16,796 bases of DNA from Candidatus Culexmicrobium profundum. Lineage in GTDB: Archaea > Thermoproteota > Methanomethylicia > Culexarchaeales > Culexmicrobiaceae. How positions within the stretch are numbered: the first letter of the stretch is position 1; every line of letters begins with the position of its first letter. Below are positions 6,991 through 14,046 of the stretch, piece by piece. The stretch spans positions 1 through 16,796 of the forward strand of contig JANZKD010000026.1 in assembly GCA_025061245.1 (NCBI GenBank). Reading direction: 5' to 3'. Both the position numbers and the translations under genes were made by a program. The notes below the pieces were generated by a model. The model worked only from the letters and a program-made list of their open reading frames with translations. It ran no database searches and was not told the DNA's origin.

Positions 6991-7800
6991 ATGTGTGGTA
7001 TTTTGGGTTATGTTGGTTCAATTCTTTTTAGTATTGATACATGCCTTGATATATTGAAGGCTTTGGAAGTTGAGCAATTGCCTATTGAATCTAGCCCTGT
7101 TGGTGGTCATGGCGCGGGATTAATGGTTTATAATGGAAGTAAAATTTTGCTTGAAAAGGTTGGTGGTAATGGTTTTTCTCCTGCTGATAGATTGCGGGAT
7201 GTAATTCATAATAATTGGAGAATTAATTTTTCGAGGGTAATCTTAGGTCATGTTAGAAGGGCTTCGAAAGTTTTCCTTGATTCTGTTCCATTTAGTGAGT
7301 GTACTCAACCTTATATGGTGAATTGTTTAGGGGAGCATGCAATCGTATCTGTTCATAATGGTTTCCTTAGGAATTATAAGGAGCTTAGAGCTAAATTTAA
7401 ATTGAATCATAAATTTGAATCGGAAGCTAAGTTTTTCATTGATTCTGAAGTTTTTCCTCATTTGCTTGAAGAGTTAATTCAAGAATATGGTGACAATAAG
7501 GAGACAGCAAGCATACTTTGGGATATGATTGATGGGAATAATACTGTTGCCTTAATGGTTTTTAGAGATGATAAAATTTCTTTGTATCTTTTGCACAAGG
7601 GTGCTACTAGGGGGTTGGCTGTGTGGAGTGGTCCTAATGGTGAGGTGGTCTTTTGTACTAGAAGTTATCTTGTTAAGAGATTGGCTAGTAGTTTTCTAGT
7701 TGAGAATAATTTTGAGTTAAAAGAGATTGTTAAGCCCCGTGTTGAAGGTGATGTTATAAAGTACTTTATTTTTGATAAGAAATATTTGTTTGGGGCGTAG
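6991..7800 (+). CDS. Stand-alone class II (Ntn) glutamine amidotransferase
   Basis: This protein should hydrolyse glutamine and deliver ammonia. ATG 6991 is chosen because it puts the nucleophile Cys2 at the N-terminus (MCGILGYVG), as needed for an Ntn hydrolase; an upstream ATG at 6961 would bury it. Other active-site landmarks are GHVRRAS (about 86-92), VHNGFLRNY (about 121-129) and DSEVF (about 151-155), corresponding to the Arg, Asn-Gly and Asp of the GlmS/PurF amidotransferase domain. The length, 269 residues, is the amidotransferase domain alone, with no synthase or isomerase domain, as in the YafJ-type group. GGGTTGAT-like purines lie just upstream. A/T-rich sequence (6935-6960, with TTTAAA and TTATA) may give it its own promoter. 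It follows a PRTase gene on the same strand and is convergent with pyruvate kinase, 4 bases apart. Its ammonia-accepting partner is unknown. Confidence 0.88.
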   Translation: MCGILGYVGSILFSIDTCLDILKALEVEQLPIESSPVGGHGAGLMVYNGSKILLEKVGGNGFSPADRLRDVIHNNWRINFSRVILGHVRRASKVFLDSVPFSECTQPYMVNCLGEHAIVSVHNGFLRNYKELRAKFKLNHKFESEAKFFIDSEVFPHLLEELIQEYGDNKETASILWDMIDGNNTVALMVFRDDKISLYLLHKGATRGLAVWSGPNGEVVFCTRSYLVKRLASSFLVENNFELKEIVKPRVEGDVIKYFIFDKKYLFGA

Positions 7801-7804
7801 ATTG

Positions 7805-9181
7805 TTATTTTACTCTTTTGATTTTTATTGTATGTTCTTCTTCCTCTATGAATCCATAAGTTAATACTGCGATATCATTTTTTACGAGTTTACCCTTTTG
7901 GATTAATTCATGGTATGTTTTCTCTACACCTTCAACGTAACTTTCTGCTTTAACTTTTATTGGTATTGTACCATAAATTATGGAGAGTTTCCTTAGAACC
8001 TTGGGATTGTTTGAAGCTGCGTAGAATGTGACTTTTGGTCTAAATCTAGATATTCTAAGTGCTGTTCTACCCATTTTCGTGTATACTGCTAGTTTTGCAT
8101 TTAATGATTCTGCTAAAACTACTACGCTGTATGTAAATTTCAATTTGATGTCATCTTCAACTATTTTTCTTTGAGTCTGTCCTATTTCTTCGCTATAGGT
8201 TTCAATTATTCTTTTAAGCCATTTGACACTTTCAATGGGGTATTTGCCAATTGCAGTTTCTCCTGTGAGCATTATTGCATCTACTCCTTCCCTTATGGCT
8301 AGTGCTACATCTGATACTTCTGCTCTTGTTGGTGAGGGATTTTCCATCATTGAGGCTAAGATTTGTGTTGCCACTATTACTGGTTTACCCATCTTCATGC
8401 TTTCTTCAATTATTTTGCTTTGAAGTTTAGGTACTTCTTCTAATGGGAAGTGCATTCCAAGATCTCCTCTAGCAATTAGAACGACGTCTGATTGTGAAAT
8501 TATTTCATTTAGATTTTTTACTCCGCTTATGGTTTCAATTTTAACTACTATTCCAATTTCGCTTGCATTCTTTTCCTCTAGTATTTCTCTCAGCATTTTT
8601 ACGTCGTTTCCATTTCTAACATAACTTAAAGCTATATAGTCAAAGTCATTTTTAATTGCATAGTCTATTGCTTTTAAGTCTTCATTGGTTATGGTTGGTA
8701 GTGGTGTTTCTTTACCTCTAATAACAACAGCTTTTCTAGATGTGATTTTGCCTGGTGTTAATGCTCTTACAATTACTTGGTTTCTAAGTGCTTTTTCAAC
8801 TTTAAATGCTAAATTTCCGTCATCCATTAAAATTACATCGTCTTCTTCAGTCATTTCAAAGAATTCTTTTACTGGTAATGGTACTCCTTCAGTGGTTTTT
8901 TCTCCGAATTTAAATGTGATTTTATCATTAACTTTAACTTCAAATGGTGGGTCTATATGACCTAATCTTATGGATGGACCTTTTAAGTCTCCCATTAAAG
9001 CTAGGTATTTCTCCTTTTTGCTGCAGGCTTTCTTTATGTGTGTAACGATTTTCTTCCATTCTTCTTTGCTTCCATGGCTAAAATTTATTCTAAATCCAGA
9101 TACGTCATGAACTAGTTTATTAATCATATATTCACTTGAAGATGCTGGGCCTAGAGTTGCTATAATCTTTACATTTTGCAT
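7805..9181 (-). CDS. pyk: Pyruvate kinase
   Basis: Pyruvate kinase converts phosphoenolpyruvate and ADP to pyruvate and ATP at the end of glycolysis. The 458-residue length is normal for archaeal enzymes. Visible motifs in order are KIIATLGPASSS (res 5-16), FRINFSHGS with the catalytic Arg, GDLKGPSIRLG, a B-domain with DDVILMDDGN, the substrate-binding VVKIETISGVKNLNEI, DVVLIARGDLGM (metal Glu/Asp region), and ENPSPTRAEVSDVALAIREGVDAIMLTGETAIGKYPIESV. The C-terminal domain (about 345-458) has TKMGRTALRISRFRP. ATG 9181 is preceded by GGTG about 7 nt upstream. The gene is divergent from the YdjM-like gene and convergent with the amidotransferase, so it is probably transcribed singly. Confidence 0.95.
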   Translation of the reverse strand: MQNVKIIATLGPASSSEYMINKLVHDVSGFRINFSHGSKEEWKKIVTHIKKACSKKEKYLALMGDLKGPSIRLGHIDPPFEVKVNDKITFKFGEKTTEGVPLPVKEFFEMTEEDDVILMDDGNLAFKVEKALRNQVIVRALTPGKITSRKAVVIRGKETPLPTITNEDLKAIDYAIKNDFDYIALSYVRNGNDVKMLREILEEKNASEIGIVVKIETISGVKNLNEIISQSDVVLIARGDLGMHFPLEEVPKLQSKIIEESMKMGKPVIVATQILASMMENPSPTRAEVSDVALAIREGVDAIMLTGETAIGKYPIESVKWLKRIIETYSEEIGQTQRKIVEDDIKLKFTYSVVVLAESLNAKLAVYTKMGRTALRISRFRPKVTFYAASNNPKVLRKLSIIYGTIPIKVKAESYVEGVEKTYHELIQKGKLVKNDIAVLTYGFIEEEEHTIKIKRVK

Positions 9182-9256
9182 GTTTATGCACCTTGTATTT
9201 CGAATATTTATATATGTTTCTGAGTTATATTACTGTATTTAAAGAGGTTAATGTTT
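9182..9256. promoter_or_regulatory. Divergent promoter, pyk / YdjM-like gene
   Basis: A long A/T block at 9203-9216 (AATATTTATATATG) can act as a TATA element for the plus-strand gene. A second A/T patch at about 9225-9232 could serve pyk on the minus strand. GAGGT at 9244-9248 is the SD of the plus-strand gene. Exact boxes are not certain. Confidence 0.4.
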
Positions 9257-9748
9257 ATGCCATTTACCCCATTTCATCTTGGTCCAGCATTTTTCTTTGG
9301 TTTACTTTTCTTGGATTACTTTCATTTTTTGACTTTTGTAATTGCTAATGTAATTGTTGATATTGAACCTTTGATCGTAATTATGTTTGGTCTTAATTAT
9401 CCTCTGCATGGAGTTTTACATAGCTTTATTAGTTGCTTTCTTCTCGGTGTTGTGCTTTCAGTTTTCATGTTTTTATTATACTCTTATTTTCCTATGTTTC
9501 GTAGGTTTCCTATTTTTGAGTATGGATGTTCGAGTTTTAGTGGATTTGTTTTTGCCGGTGTTTTTGGTACATTTCTTCATGTCCTACTTGATGCTCCATT
9601 GTATATTGATATTAGACCGTTTCTTCCATTAGAGGTGAATCCACTCTACAATCCCTCTATAACTTTTAGTGTCTATTTGTTGTGTGTTGTAATGTTTGTG
9701 CTGAGTTTAGTGTTGTATTTTGTTAAGTCTATTTTTAAGAAGTTTTAG
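9257..9748 (+). CDS. YdjM-like (LexA-binding/metal-dependent hydrolase-like) membrane protein
   Basis: This 163-residue protein is very rich in Phe and Leu, with about four membrane segments. The opening MPFTPFHLGPAFFFGLLF, then ANVIVDIEP, LHGVLHSF and FLHVLLDAPLYIDIRPF are typical of the archaeal branch of the YdjM family, where conserved His, Asp and Glu residues near the membrane suggest a metal site. Catalytic activity has not been proven for the family as far as I know. ATG 9257 is preferred over ATG 9251 because the GAGGT SD (9244-9248) is 8 nt from the former and only 2 nt from the latter. Its 3' end overlaps the minus-strand isomerase gene by 14 bases. Confidence 0.75.
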   Translation: MPFTPFHLGPAFFFGLLFLDYFHFLTFVIANVIVDIEPLIVIMFGLNYPLHGVLHSFISCFLLGVVLSVFMFLLYSYFPMFRRFPIFEYGCSSFSGFVFAGVFGTFLHVLLDAPLYIDIRPFLPLEVNPLYNPSITFSVYLLCVVMFVLSLVLYFVKSIFKKF

Positions 9749-10187
9749 ATGTTTCTTCATATTCTTGTATCATCTTAATGTTTTCCAATTCGCTTTGATC
9801 AGGTTCTTTTACTTTTAACCATTCTTCAAGGATTTCTTCTGCGAGTATTTTTGTTACTAGTCTTGCACTTAGTGCGAGTACATTTGCATTGTTCCACATT
9901 CTTGAATATTTTGCTGTTTGTGCATCTGTGCATAGGGCTGCTCTAATTCCCTTAACCTTATTGGCGGCTATACATACTCCAGTACCTGTATAGCATATTA
10001 CTATTCCATAGTCAGCTTCTCCTTTTGCAACTAGTTCTCCCACTTCAAATCCAACTTTTGGCCATTAATAATATTTTCCCTCTTTTAGTGCTCCAATTTT
10101 AATTACTTCAATGCCTCTTTCTTTTAATTTTTCAACTATAAATTCTACGATATCATATAAGTCGTCTGAACCTACTGCTACTCTCAT
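9735..10187 (-). pseudogene. rpiB: RpiB/LacA-family sugar-phosphate isomerase interrupted by an in-frame TAA
   Basis: RpiB interconverts ribose 5-phosphate and ribulose 5-phosphate. Read from ATG 10187 (GGTGA four bases upstream), the frame begins MRVAVGSDD and runs to IKIGALKEGKYY, then meets TAA at 10067-10065 (codon 41). It continues in the same frame with WPKVGFEVGELVAKGEADYGIVICYTGTGVCIAANKV and the rest of the domain to 9735. The part after the stop holds the catalytic Cys region (ICYTGTG) and WNNANVLALSAR, all intact. The complete reading would be 150 residues, normal for the family, with no other stop or frameshift. A GTG at 10043 could in theory restart translation but would lack the first Rossmann strand. 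The cause may be a recent nonsense mutation or an assembly error. TAA is not a recoding codon for selenocysteine or pyrrolysine. Family assignment is firm; true inactivation is not proven. Confidence 0.78.
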
Positions 10188-10248
10188 TTTTTCACCATCA
10201 TTTTTATGTTAATTTTTAGACATGTCTTTGTGGTTGGAGATTGTTAGT

Positions 10249-11952
10249 ATGATTGGTGGGTTTATACTCTCTAAAATTTTAGAGGAGTATGATGTAGAGT
10301 ATGTTTTCGGTGTTCCTGGCGGTCAGACACTAGCTTTCTATTGGGGTATCTTGGAGTCGTCAAAGATATCTCACTTACTATTTAGATGTGAAAGATGTGC
10401 AGGTTATGCTGCTATGGCTTATTCGATGATTAAGTTTAAGCCTGGAGTTTGTGATGCAACTGTTGGTCCCGGTGCTACTCATCTACTTCCAAGTGTTGCT
10501 GAGGCTTGGGGTGCTTCGATTCCATTGATAGCTATAACCTCTGATAATCCAGCTTGGACTGTTAATAAATGGGCTTCACAGAGTTGCGACCAAATTTCAA
10601 TGTTTAAACCCTTTGTTAAGGCTAGTTTCAACATTCTTGATACTTCAAAAATCATTTACTATGTAAATGAGGCGTTTAAGATAGCTACTAGTGGTCGGCC
10701 TGGACCAGTACATTTGAATATTCCAATGGATGTCTTGATGAGAAATATTGAAGTTGATGAAGATGAGTTTATTGTGGATGAAGTATATTCTACCTATCCT
10801 TCAAATAGGCCAGTACCAAGTCGTAAAGACATATTGAAAGCTGCAAATTTAATTTTAAGTTCCAGAAGCCCCGTTATCCTAGCTGGTGGTGGAGTTATAC
10901 TTTCTCAGGCATCGAGTGAGTTACTGCAGTTATCTGAGATGTTATCAATACCTGTCGTTACAACTATAACTGGTAAGGGATCCATTTCTGAAGATAATCC
11001 CTTAAGTGTAGGTGTTGGTGGAGTAACTCTAAAGGAATGTGCGAACAAGTTTCTTAGAGAAGCCGATGTCGCCATTATTGTTGGATGTAAAACTGGTCAA
11101 TATGCAACTTTAAATTGGACTCTTCCACCTAAAACTACGAAGATTATTCATGTAGATATTGATCCAAATGAAATTGGAAGAAACTTCCCAGTTGAAGTTG
11201 CCCTTATTGGTGATGCTAAGGCGACATTGAATGAATTATTGAAAGCAATTATGAGTCTAGTTACAAAGCATCACCTATTTTTACTGTCAAGGAGAAAAAG
11301 TTTGATTAAGGCTGTCGTCGAAAAATGGAGAAAATCAATTGAACATTTAATGAATTCAAATGAAATTCCAATTCATGTTCCAAGGATAATAAAGGAATTA
11401 CGGTCTATTTTGCCAAGAGATGCCATTTTTGTTTGTGATGGAAGTATGGCATCATTTTATGGTGCAATATATTATGATGTCTTATCTCAGGGGAGATATT
11501 TCATTGCTCCTAGAGGAATGGCTGGTATTGGTGCCGGTTTTCCATTAACTCTTGGTGCAAAAATTGCTTCACCAAACAATATTGTGGTTGGAATGGGTGG
11601 AGATGGAGGGTTCGCATACTCTTTACATGAACTTGAAACTTCACGTAGACTGAGAATTCCAGTTGTATATATTGTTTTAAATAATAGTTCCTTTGGCTGG
11701 ATTAGAATGGCTGAATTAAACTATTTTGGTAAAACAATTTCAACCAATTTTACAGAGTTAAATTATGCTAAAATTGCGGAGGCCTTTAATTGCCTCGGCT
11801 TTAGAGTTGAGAGGCCTGGTGAGTTGAGAGATGCTTTAATTGAAGCTATTAAAGCATCAAGTGATTATAAATGTGCAGCTATAGTGGACGTGGTGACTGC
11901 TGTAAAGCCTGCTTCTAAAGCTCTGGTAGAAATGCCGGTGATAAATTATTGA
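10249..11952 (+). CDS. Thiamine diphosphate-dependent enzyme, acetolactate synthase-like
   Basis: This three-domain ThDP enzyme is of the acetolactate synthase/pyruvate oxidase group and 567 residues long. From ATG 10249 the N-terminal Pyr domain has EEYDVEYVFGVPGG with the activating Glu48 in FRCERCAGYAA (usual form RHEQGA). VGPGATHLL, GRPGPVHLNIPMDV, a central domain (about 185-335, SPVILAGGGV and HVDIDPNEIGRNFP) and the C-terminal ThDP/Mg motif GMGGDGGFAYS...VLNNSSFGWIR (Asp452, Asn478/479) follow. Synthase family membership is clear, but the real substrate pair cannot be told. No regulatory (IlvN) subunit is next to it. ATG 10249 has GGAGA 8 nt upstream and matches the usual family start; ATG 10222 is the alternative. 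The next gene, 65 bases later, is a saccharopine-dehydrogenase-like protein on the same strand. It is divergent from the broken isomerase gene. Confidence 0.82.
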   Translation: MIGGFILSKILEEYDVEYVFGVPGGQTLAFYWGILESSKISHLLFRCERCAGYAAMAYSMIKFKPGVCDATVGPGATHLLPSVAEAWGASIPLIAITSDNPAWTVNKWASQSCDQISMFKPFVKASFNILDTSKIIYYVNEAFKIATSGRPGPVHLNIPMDVLMRNIEVDEDEFIVDEVYSTYPSNRPVPSRKDILKAANLILSSRSPVILAGGGVILSQASSELLQLSEMLSIPVVTTITGKGSISEDNPLSVGVGGVTLKECANKFLREADVAIIVGCKTGQYATLNWTLPPKTTKIIHVDIDPNEIGRNFPVEVALIGDAKATLNELLKAIMSLVTKHHLFLLSRRKSLIKAVVEKWRKSIEHLMNSNEIPIHVPRIIKELRSILPRDAIFVCDGSMASFYGAIYYDVLSQGRYFIAPRGMAGIGAGFPLTLGAKIASPNNIVVGMGGDGGFAYSLHELETSRRLRIPVVYIVLNNSSFGWIRMAELNYFGKTISTNFTELNYAKIAEAFNCLGFRVERPGELRDALIEAIKASSDYKCAAIVDVVTAVKPASKALVEMPVINY

Positions 11953-12017
11953 TCATCATTTTCAACACTCTTATATTATAATTATGATAAAATCCTTAGT
12001 AAGCGGAGTTGTATGCT

Positions 12018-13130
12018 ATGAGTGAGGCTGTTTTAATTGGATTTGGACGGATAGGTGTTGCAGTTGCCTTGGATTTTTATCGTTCAATTTCAACATTAAC
12101 GGTTGCCGACTTTGATGATAAAAGACTAATGTTTGCATATAATGTTTTAGGCTTTAATGTTTTAAGATTAAACGCAACAAAGCTGAGTGAGCTAGATAAA
12201 CTTAAAAATTTTAATTTAGCTATCACTGCTTTGCCTGGATCGATTGCTTTTCCAGTTGTTAAAAGACTTGTTGAACTTGGATTGAATGTTGTTGATGTTT
12301 CATATTTTCCAGAAGATCCTTGGAGCCTTCATGAATTAGCGGTTAATAATGAGGTGAAATTAATTGTTGATGCTGGACTTGCACCTGGATTAAGCAATAT
12401 AATTCTAGGATACTTTCACAGTAAATATGGTGGTTTGAAGAGTGGGAAAATTTATGTTGGTGGGTTGTCTCAAGATCCCAGTCTACCACTAGGCATAGTT
12501 GCTTCATGGTCTATGGAGGATTTAGTTGATGAGTATATTCGTCCTGCAAGAATAATTCGTGATGGTAAGATTGTTGAAGTAAATCCTCTTGATTATACTG
12601 GTTGTGTTGAAATTCCTTCTCTTGGATCCTTTGAATGCTTTGTCTCAGATGGGGTTAGAACTATGCTTAAAACATTTGGAGATGCAGATGAATTAATTGA
12701 GTATACCTTAAGGTATGAGGGTCATTTAGAGTTAATGAAATTTCTCAGATTTTTAGGTTTTCTTTCAAATAAAGAGCTAGTAGTGGATGGCTGTAAAATT
12801 AAGCTTTCAAGTCTTTTAGCTAAGCTCTTTGAAGAGAGGCTGGTTAGAGATGCTCCAGATAGAGTTGTCATGTATATTGAAGCTTTGTCTAGAAGTGATG
12901 TAAGTAAACATTTTGTCATGGATGTTGGATATGATGATAAACTTAAGCTTTCAGCAATGAGTAAAGTCACAGGTTTTACCCAATCGATAATTGCTAAAAT
13001 GGTGTTGGATGGATTAATTGAGCAACATGGTTTAATACCTCCTGAAAATATTGGTATGGATTTGAAATTATATGACCACTTAATTTCAGAATTAAGGGGA
13101 AGGGGAATTATAGTTAGTGAAACTAGTTAA
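12018..13130 (+). CDS. Saccharopine dehydrogenase-like NAD(P)-dependent oxidoreductase
   Basis: This 370-residue protein has an N-terminal Rossmann domain (AVLIGFGRIGVAVALDF, res 4-20; VADFDD acidic end of strand 2, suggesting NAD preference). The ALPGS and NVVDVSYFPEDPW loops and VDAGLAPGLSNIILGY (about 118-133) are typical of the saccharopine dehydrogenase/lysine 6-dehydrogenase family. The central catalytic-domain stretch (YVGGLSQDPSLPLG, then EVNPLDYTGCVEIPSLGSFECFVSDGVRTMLKTF) follows. Relatives reduce or oxidise amino-acid imines; the substrate here is not known. ATG 12018 is supported by CGGAG about 9 nt upstream; an in-frame TTG at 12009 abuts the SD and is unlikely. A TATA-like stretch at about 11970-11980 suggests its own promoter, though co-transcription with the ThDP gene is possible. 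Confidence 0.8.
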   Translation: MSEAVLIGFGRIGVAVALDFYRSISTLTVADFDDKRLMFAYNVLGFNVLRLNATKLSELDKLKNFNLAITALPGSIAFPVVKRLVELGLNVVDVSYFPEDPWSLHELAVNNEVKLIVDAGLAPGLSNIILGYFHSKYGGLKSGKIYVGGLSQDPSLPLGIVASWSMEDLVDEYIRPARIIRDGKIVEVNPLDYTGCVEIPSLGSFECFVSDGVRTMLKTFGDADELIEYTLRYEGHLELMKFLRFLGFLSNKELVVDGCKIKLSSLLAKLFEERLVRDAPDRVVMYIEALSRSDVSKHFVMDVGYDDKLKLSAMSKVTGFTQSIIAKMVLDGLIEQHGLIPPENIGMDLKLYDHLISELRGRGIIVSETS

Positions 13131-13142
13131 TTCATGGATTTT

Positions 13143-13154
13143 GCATTGTAATGC
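13143..13154. repeat. Short inverted repeat GCATT-gt-AATGC
   Basis: This is a 5-bp inverted repeat with a 2-base centre in the 113-base gap before the MazG-like gene. The rest of the gap is AT-rich (TTACATGTTAAATT, then TTAATATATG). It could be a small operator, but such a short element may be chance. Confidence 0.25.
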
Positions 13155-13243
13155 TTTACATGTTAAATTGAAATTACTAATTAATATATGTGTATTCAAT
13201 TTAATCTTCAATTCAGAATAATTGATTTGGGAGGGGTGTGGTT

Positions 13244-13567
13244 ATGCCAGCTTCTCTTACATTAACTAAAATTCAGCGTATGGTTGATAATTGGATTAAG
13301 AGTATTGGTGGTGGTTATTGGCCTCCTCTCTCAATGCTTGCTGCTCTGATGGAGGAGATTGGTGAACTTGCTAGGGAGATTAATGCTAGGGAGGGTTTTA
13401 AGCGTAAAAAGAGGGGTGAAGTTGAAATTGATATTGGGATGGAGTTGGCTGACATAGTCTTTGCTGTTGTGTGTATTGCTAATTATTATGGTATTGATCT
13501 TGAGGAGTATTTTAGGAGGATTATTGAAAAATATACTGAGAGGGATTTTTATAGGTGGAGGCGCTAA
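13244..13567 (+). CDS. MazG-like nucleotide pyrophosphohydrolase
   Basis: This small all-alpha NTP pyrophosphohydrolase has 107 residues. The metal-binding signature is present: MEEIGELARE (Glu37, Glu38, Glu41) and MELADIVF (Glu67, Asp70), giving the EExxE...ExxD pattern. Members hydrolyse NTPs or dNTPs to the monophosphate and pyrophosphate, often for cleaning non-standard nucleotides; the substrate here is unknown. ATG 13244 is preferred over GTG 13238 because GGAGGGG (13230-13236) is 7 nt upstream. Its stop codon directly abuts the stop of the convergent MetG-beta gene. Confidence 0.88.
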   Translation: MPASLTLTKIQRMVDNWIKSIGGGYWPPLSMLAALMEEIGELAREINAREGFKRKKRGEVEIDIGMELADIVFAVVCIANYYGIDLEEYFRRIIEKYTERDFYRWRR

Positions 13568-13912
13568 TTACCAAACTTTTACTCCAATGGGTATATTTTC
13601 AGGTAAACTTATTAAGTAGACTTTTCCTGTTTCTTCGTCTTCAGCCACTACTAGCATTGCCTGGCTTTCTATCCCTGCAATTTTCTTTGGTTTTAAATTT
13701 GTGACAAATATCATTCTTTTATTTTCTAGGTCTTCTGGTGAGTATTGGTCTCCTATTCCTGCAATTACGGTTCTGGTTTCTTCTTTGAAGTCTACTTCTA
13801 ATTTTATTAGTTTTCTTGTTCTAGGTACTCTTTCAGCTTTCCTTATTAATCCAACTTTTAATTTAAATTTCCAAAACTCATTTACATCATATAACTTTTC
13901 AGCTTCCTCCAT
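13568..13912 (-). CDS. Stand-alone methionyl-tRNA synthetase beta subunit / tRNA-binding OB-fold protein
   Basis: This 114-residue protein consists of a single EMAPII/Arc1p/MetG-C-type tRNA-binding domain. Its motifs are GLIRKAERVPRTRKLIKLEVDF (res 21-42), RTVIAGIGDQYSPEDLENKRMIFVTNLKPKKIAGIESQAMLVVAE (47-91), and a final G.KVW. In many archaea this domain is encoded apart from the catalytic methionyl-tRNA synthetase and increases tRNA affinity. No catalytic metG lies in the window. ATG 13912 follows GGTGAT by 3 nt. A TATA-like TATAAAT (minus strand, 13942-13948) lies upstream. The last base of the MazG gene touches its stop. Confidence 0.9.
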   Translation of the reverse strand: MEEAEKLYDVNEFWKFKLKVGLIRKAERVPRTRKLIKLEVDFKEETRTVIAGIGDQYSPEDLENKRMIFVTNLKPKKIAGIESQAMLVVAEDEETGKVYLISLPENIPIGVKVW

Positions 13913-14046
13913 ATTATCACCAAATACGCTTTTAATTTTACATTTATAGAAGAAGTTTACTTAATGGATTTAAGTTTATCTATTTTAAAATTCGTTTCCA
14001 TGTTGAGGGAAACTTTATAAATGTGGCCTCATTTTTATCTATTGAA
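13913..14046. promoter_or_regulatory. Divergent promoter, MetG-beta / DUF2207
   Basis: On the plus strand TTTATAAA (14014-14021) lies 26-33 bases before ATG 14047, the distance expected for a leaderless transcript; no SD precedes that ATG. On the minus strand TATAAAT (13942-13948) faces the MetG-beta gene. Nothing else is seen in these 134 bases. Confidence 0.45.

Noticed and set aside
10065..10067. Recoding of the stop in the isomerase as selenocysteine or pyrrolysine
   Set aside because: The codon is TAA, whereas those amino acids use TGA and TAG; no conserved special residue is expected at this position.
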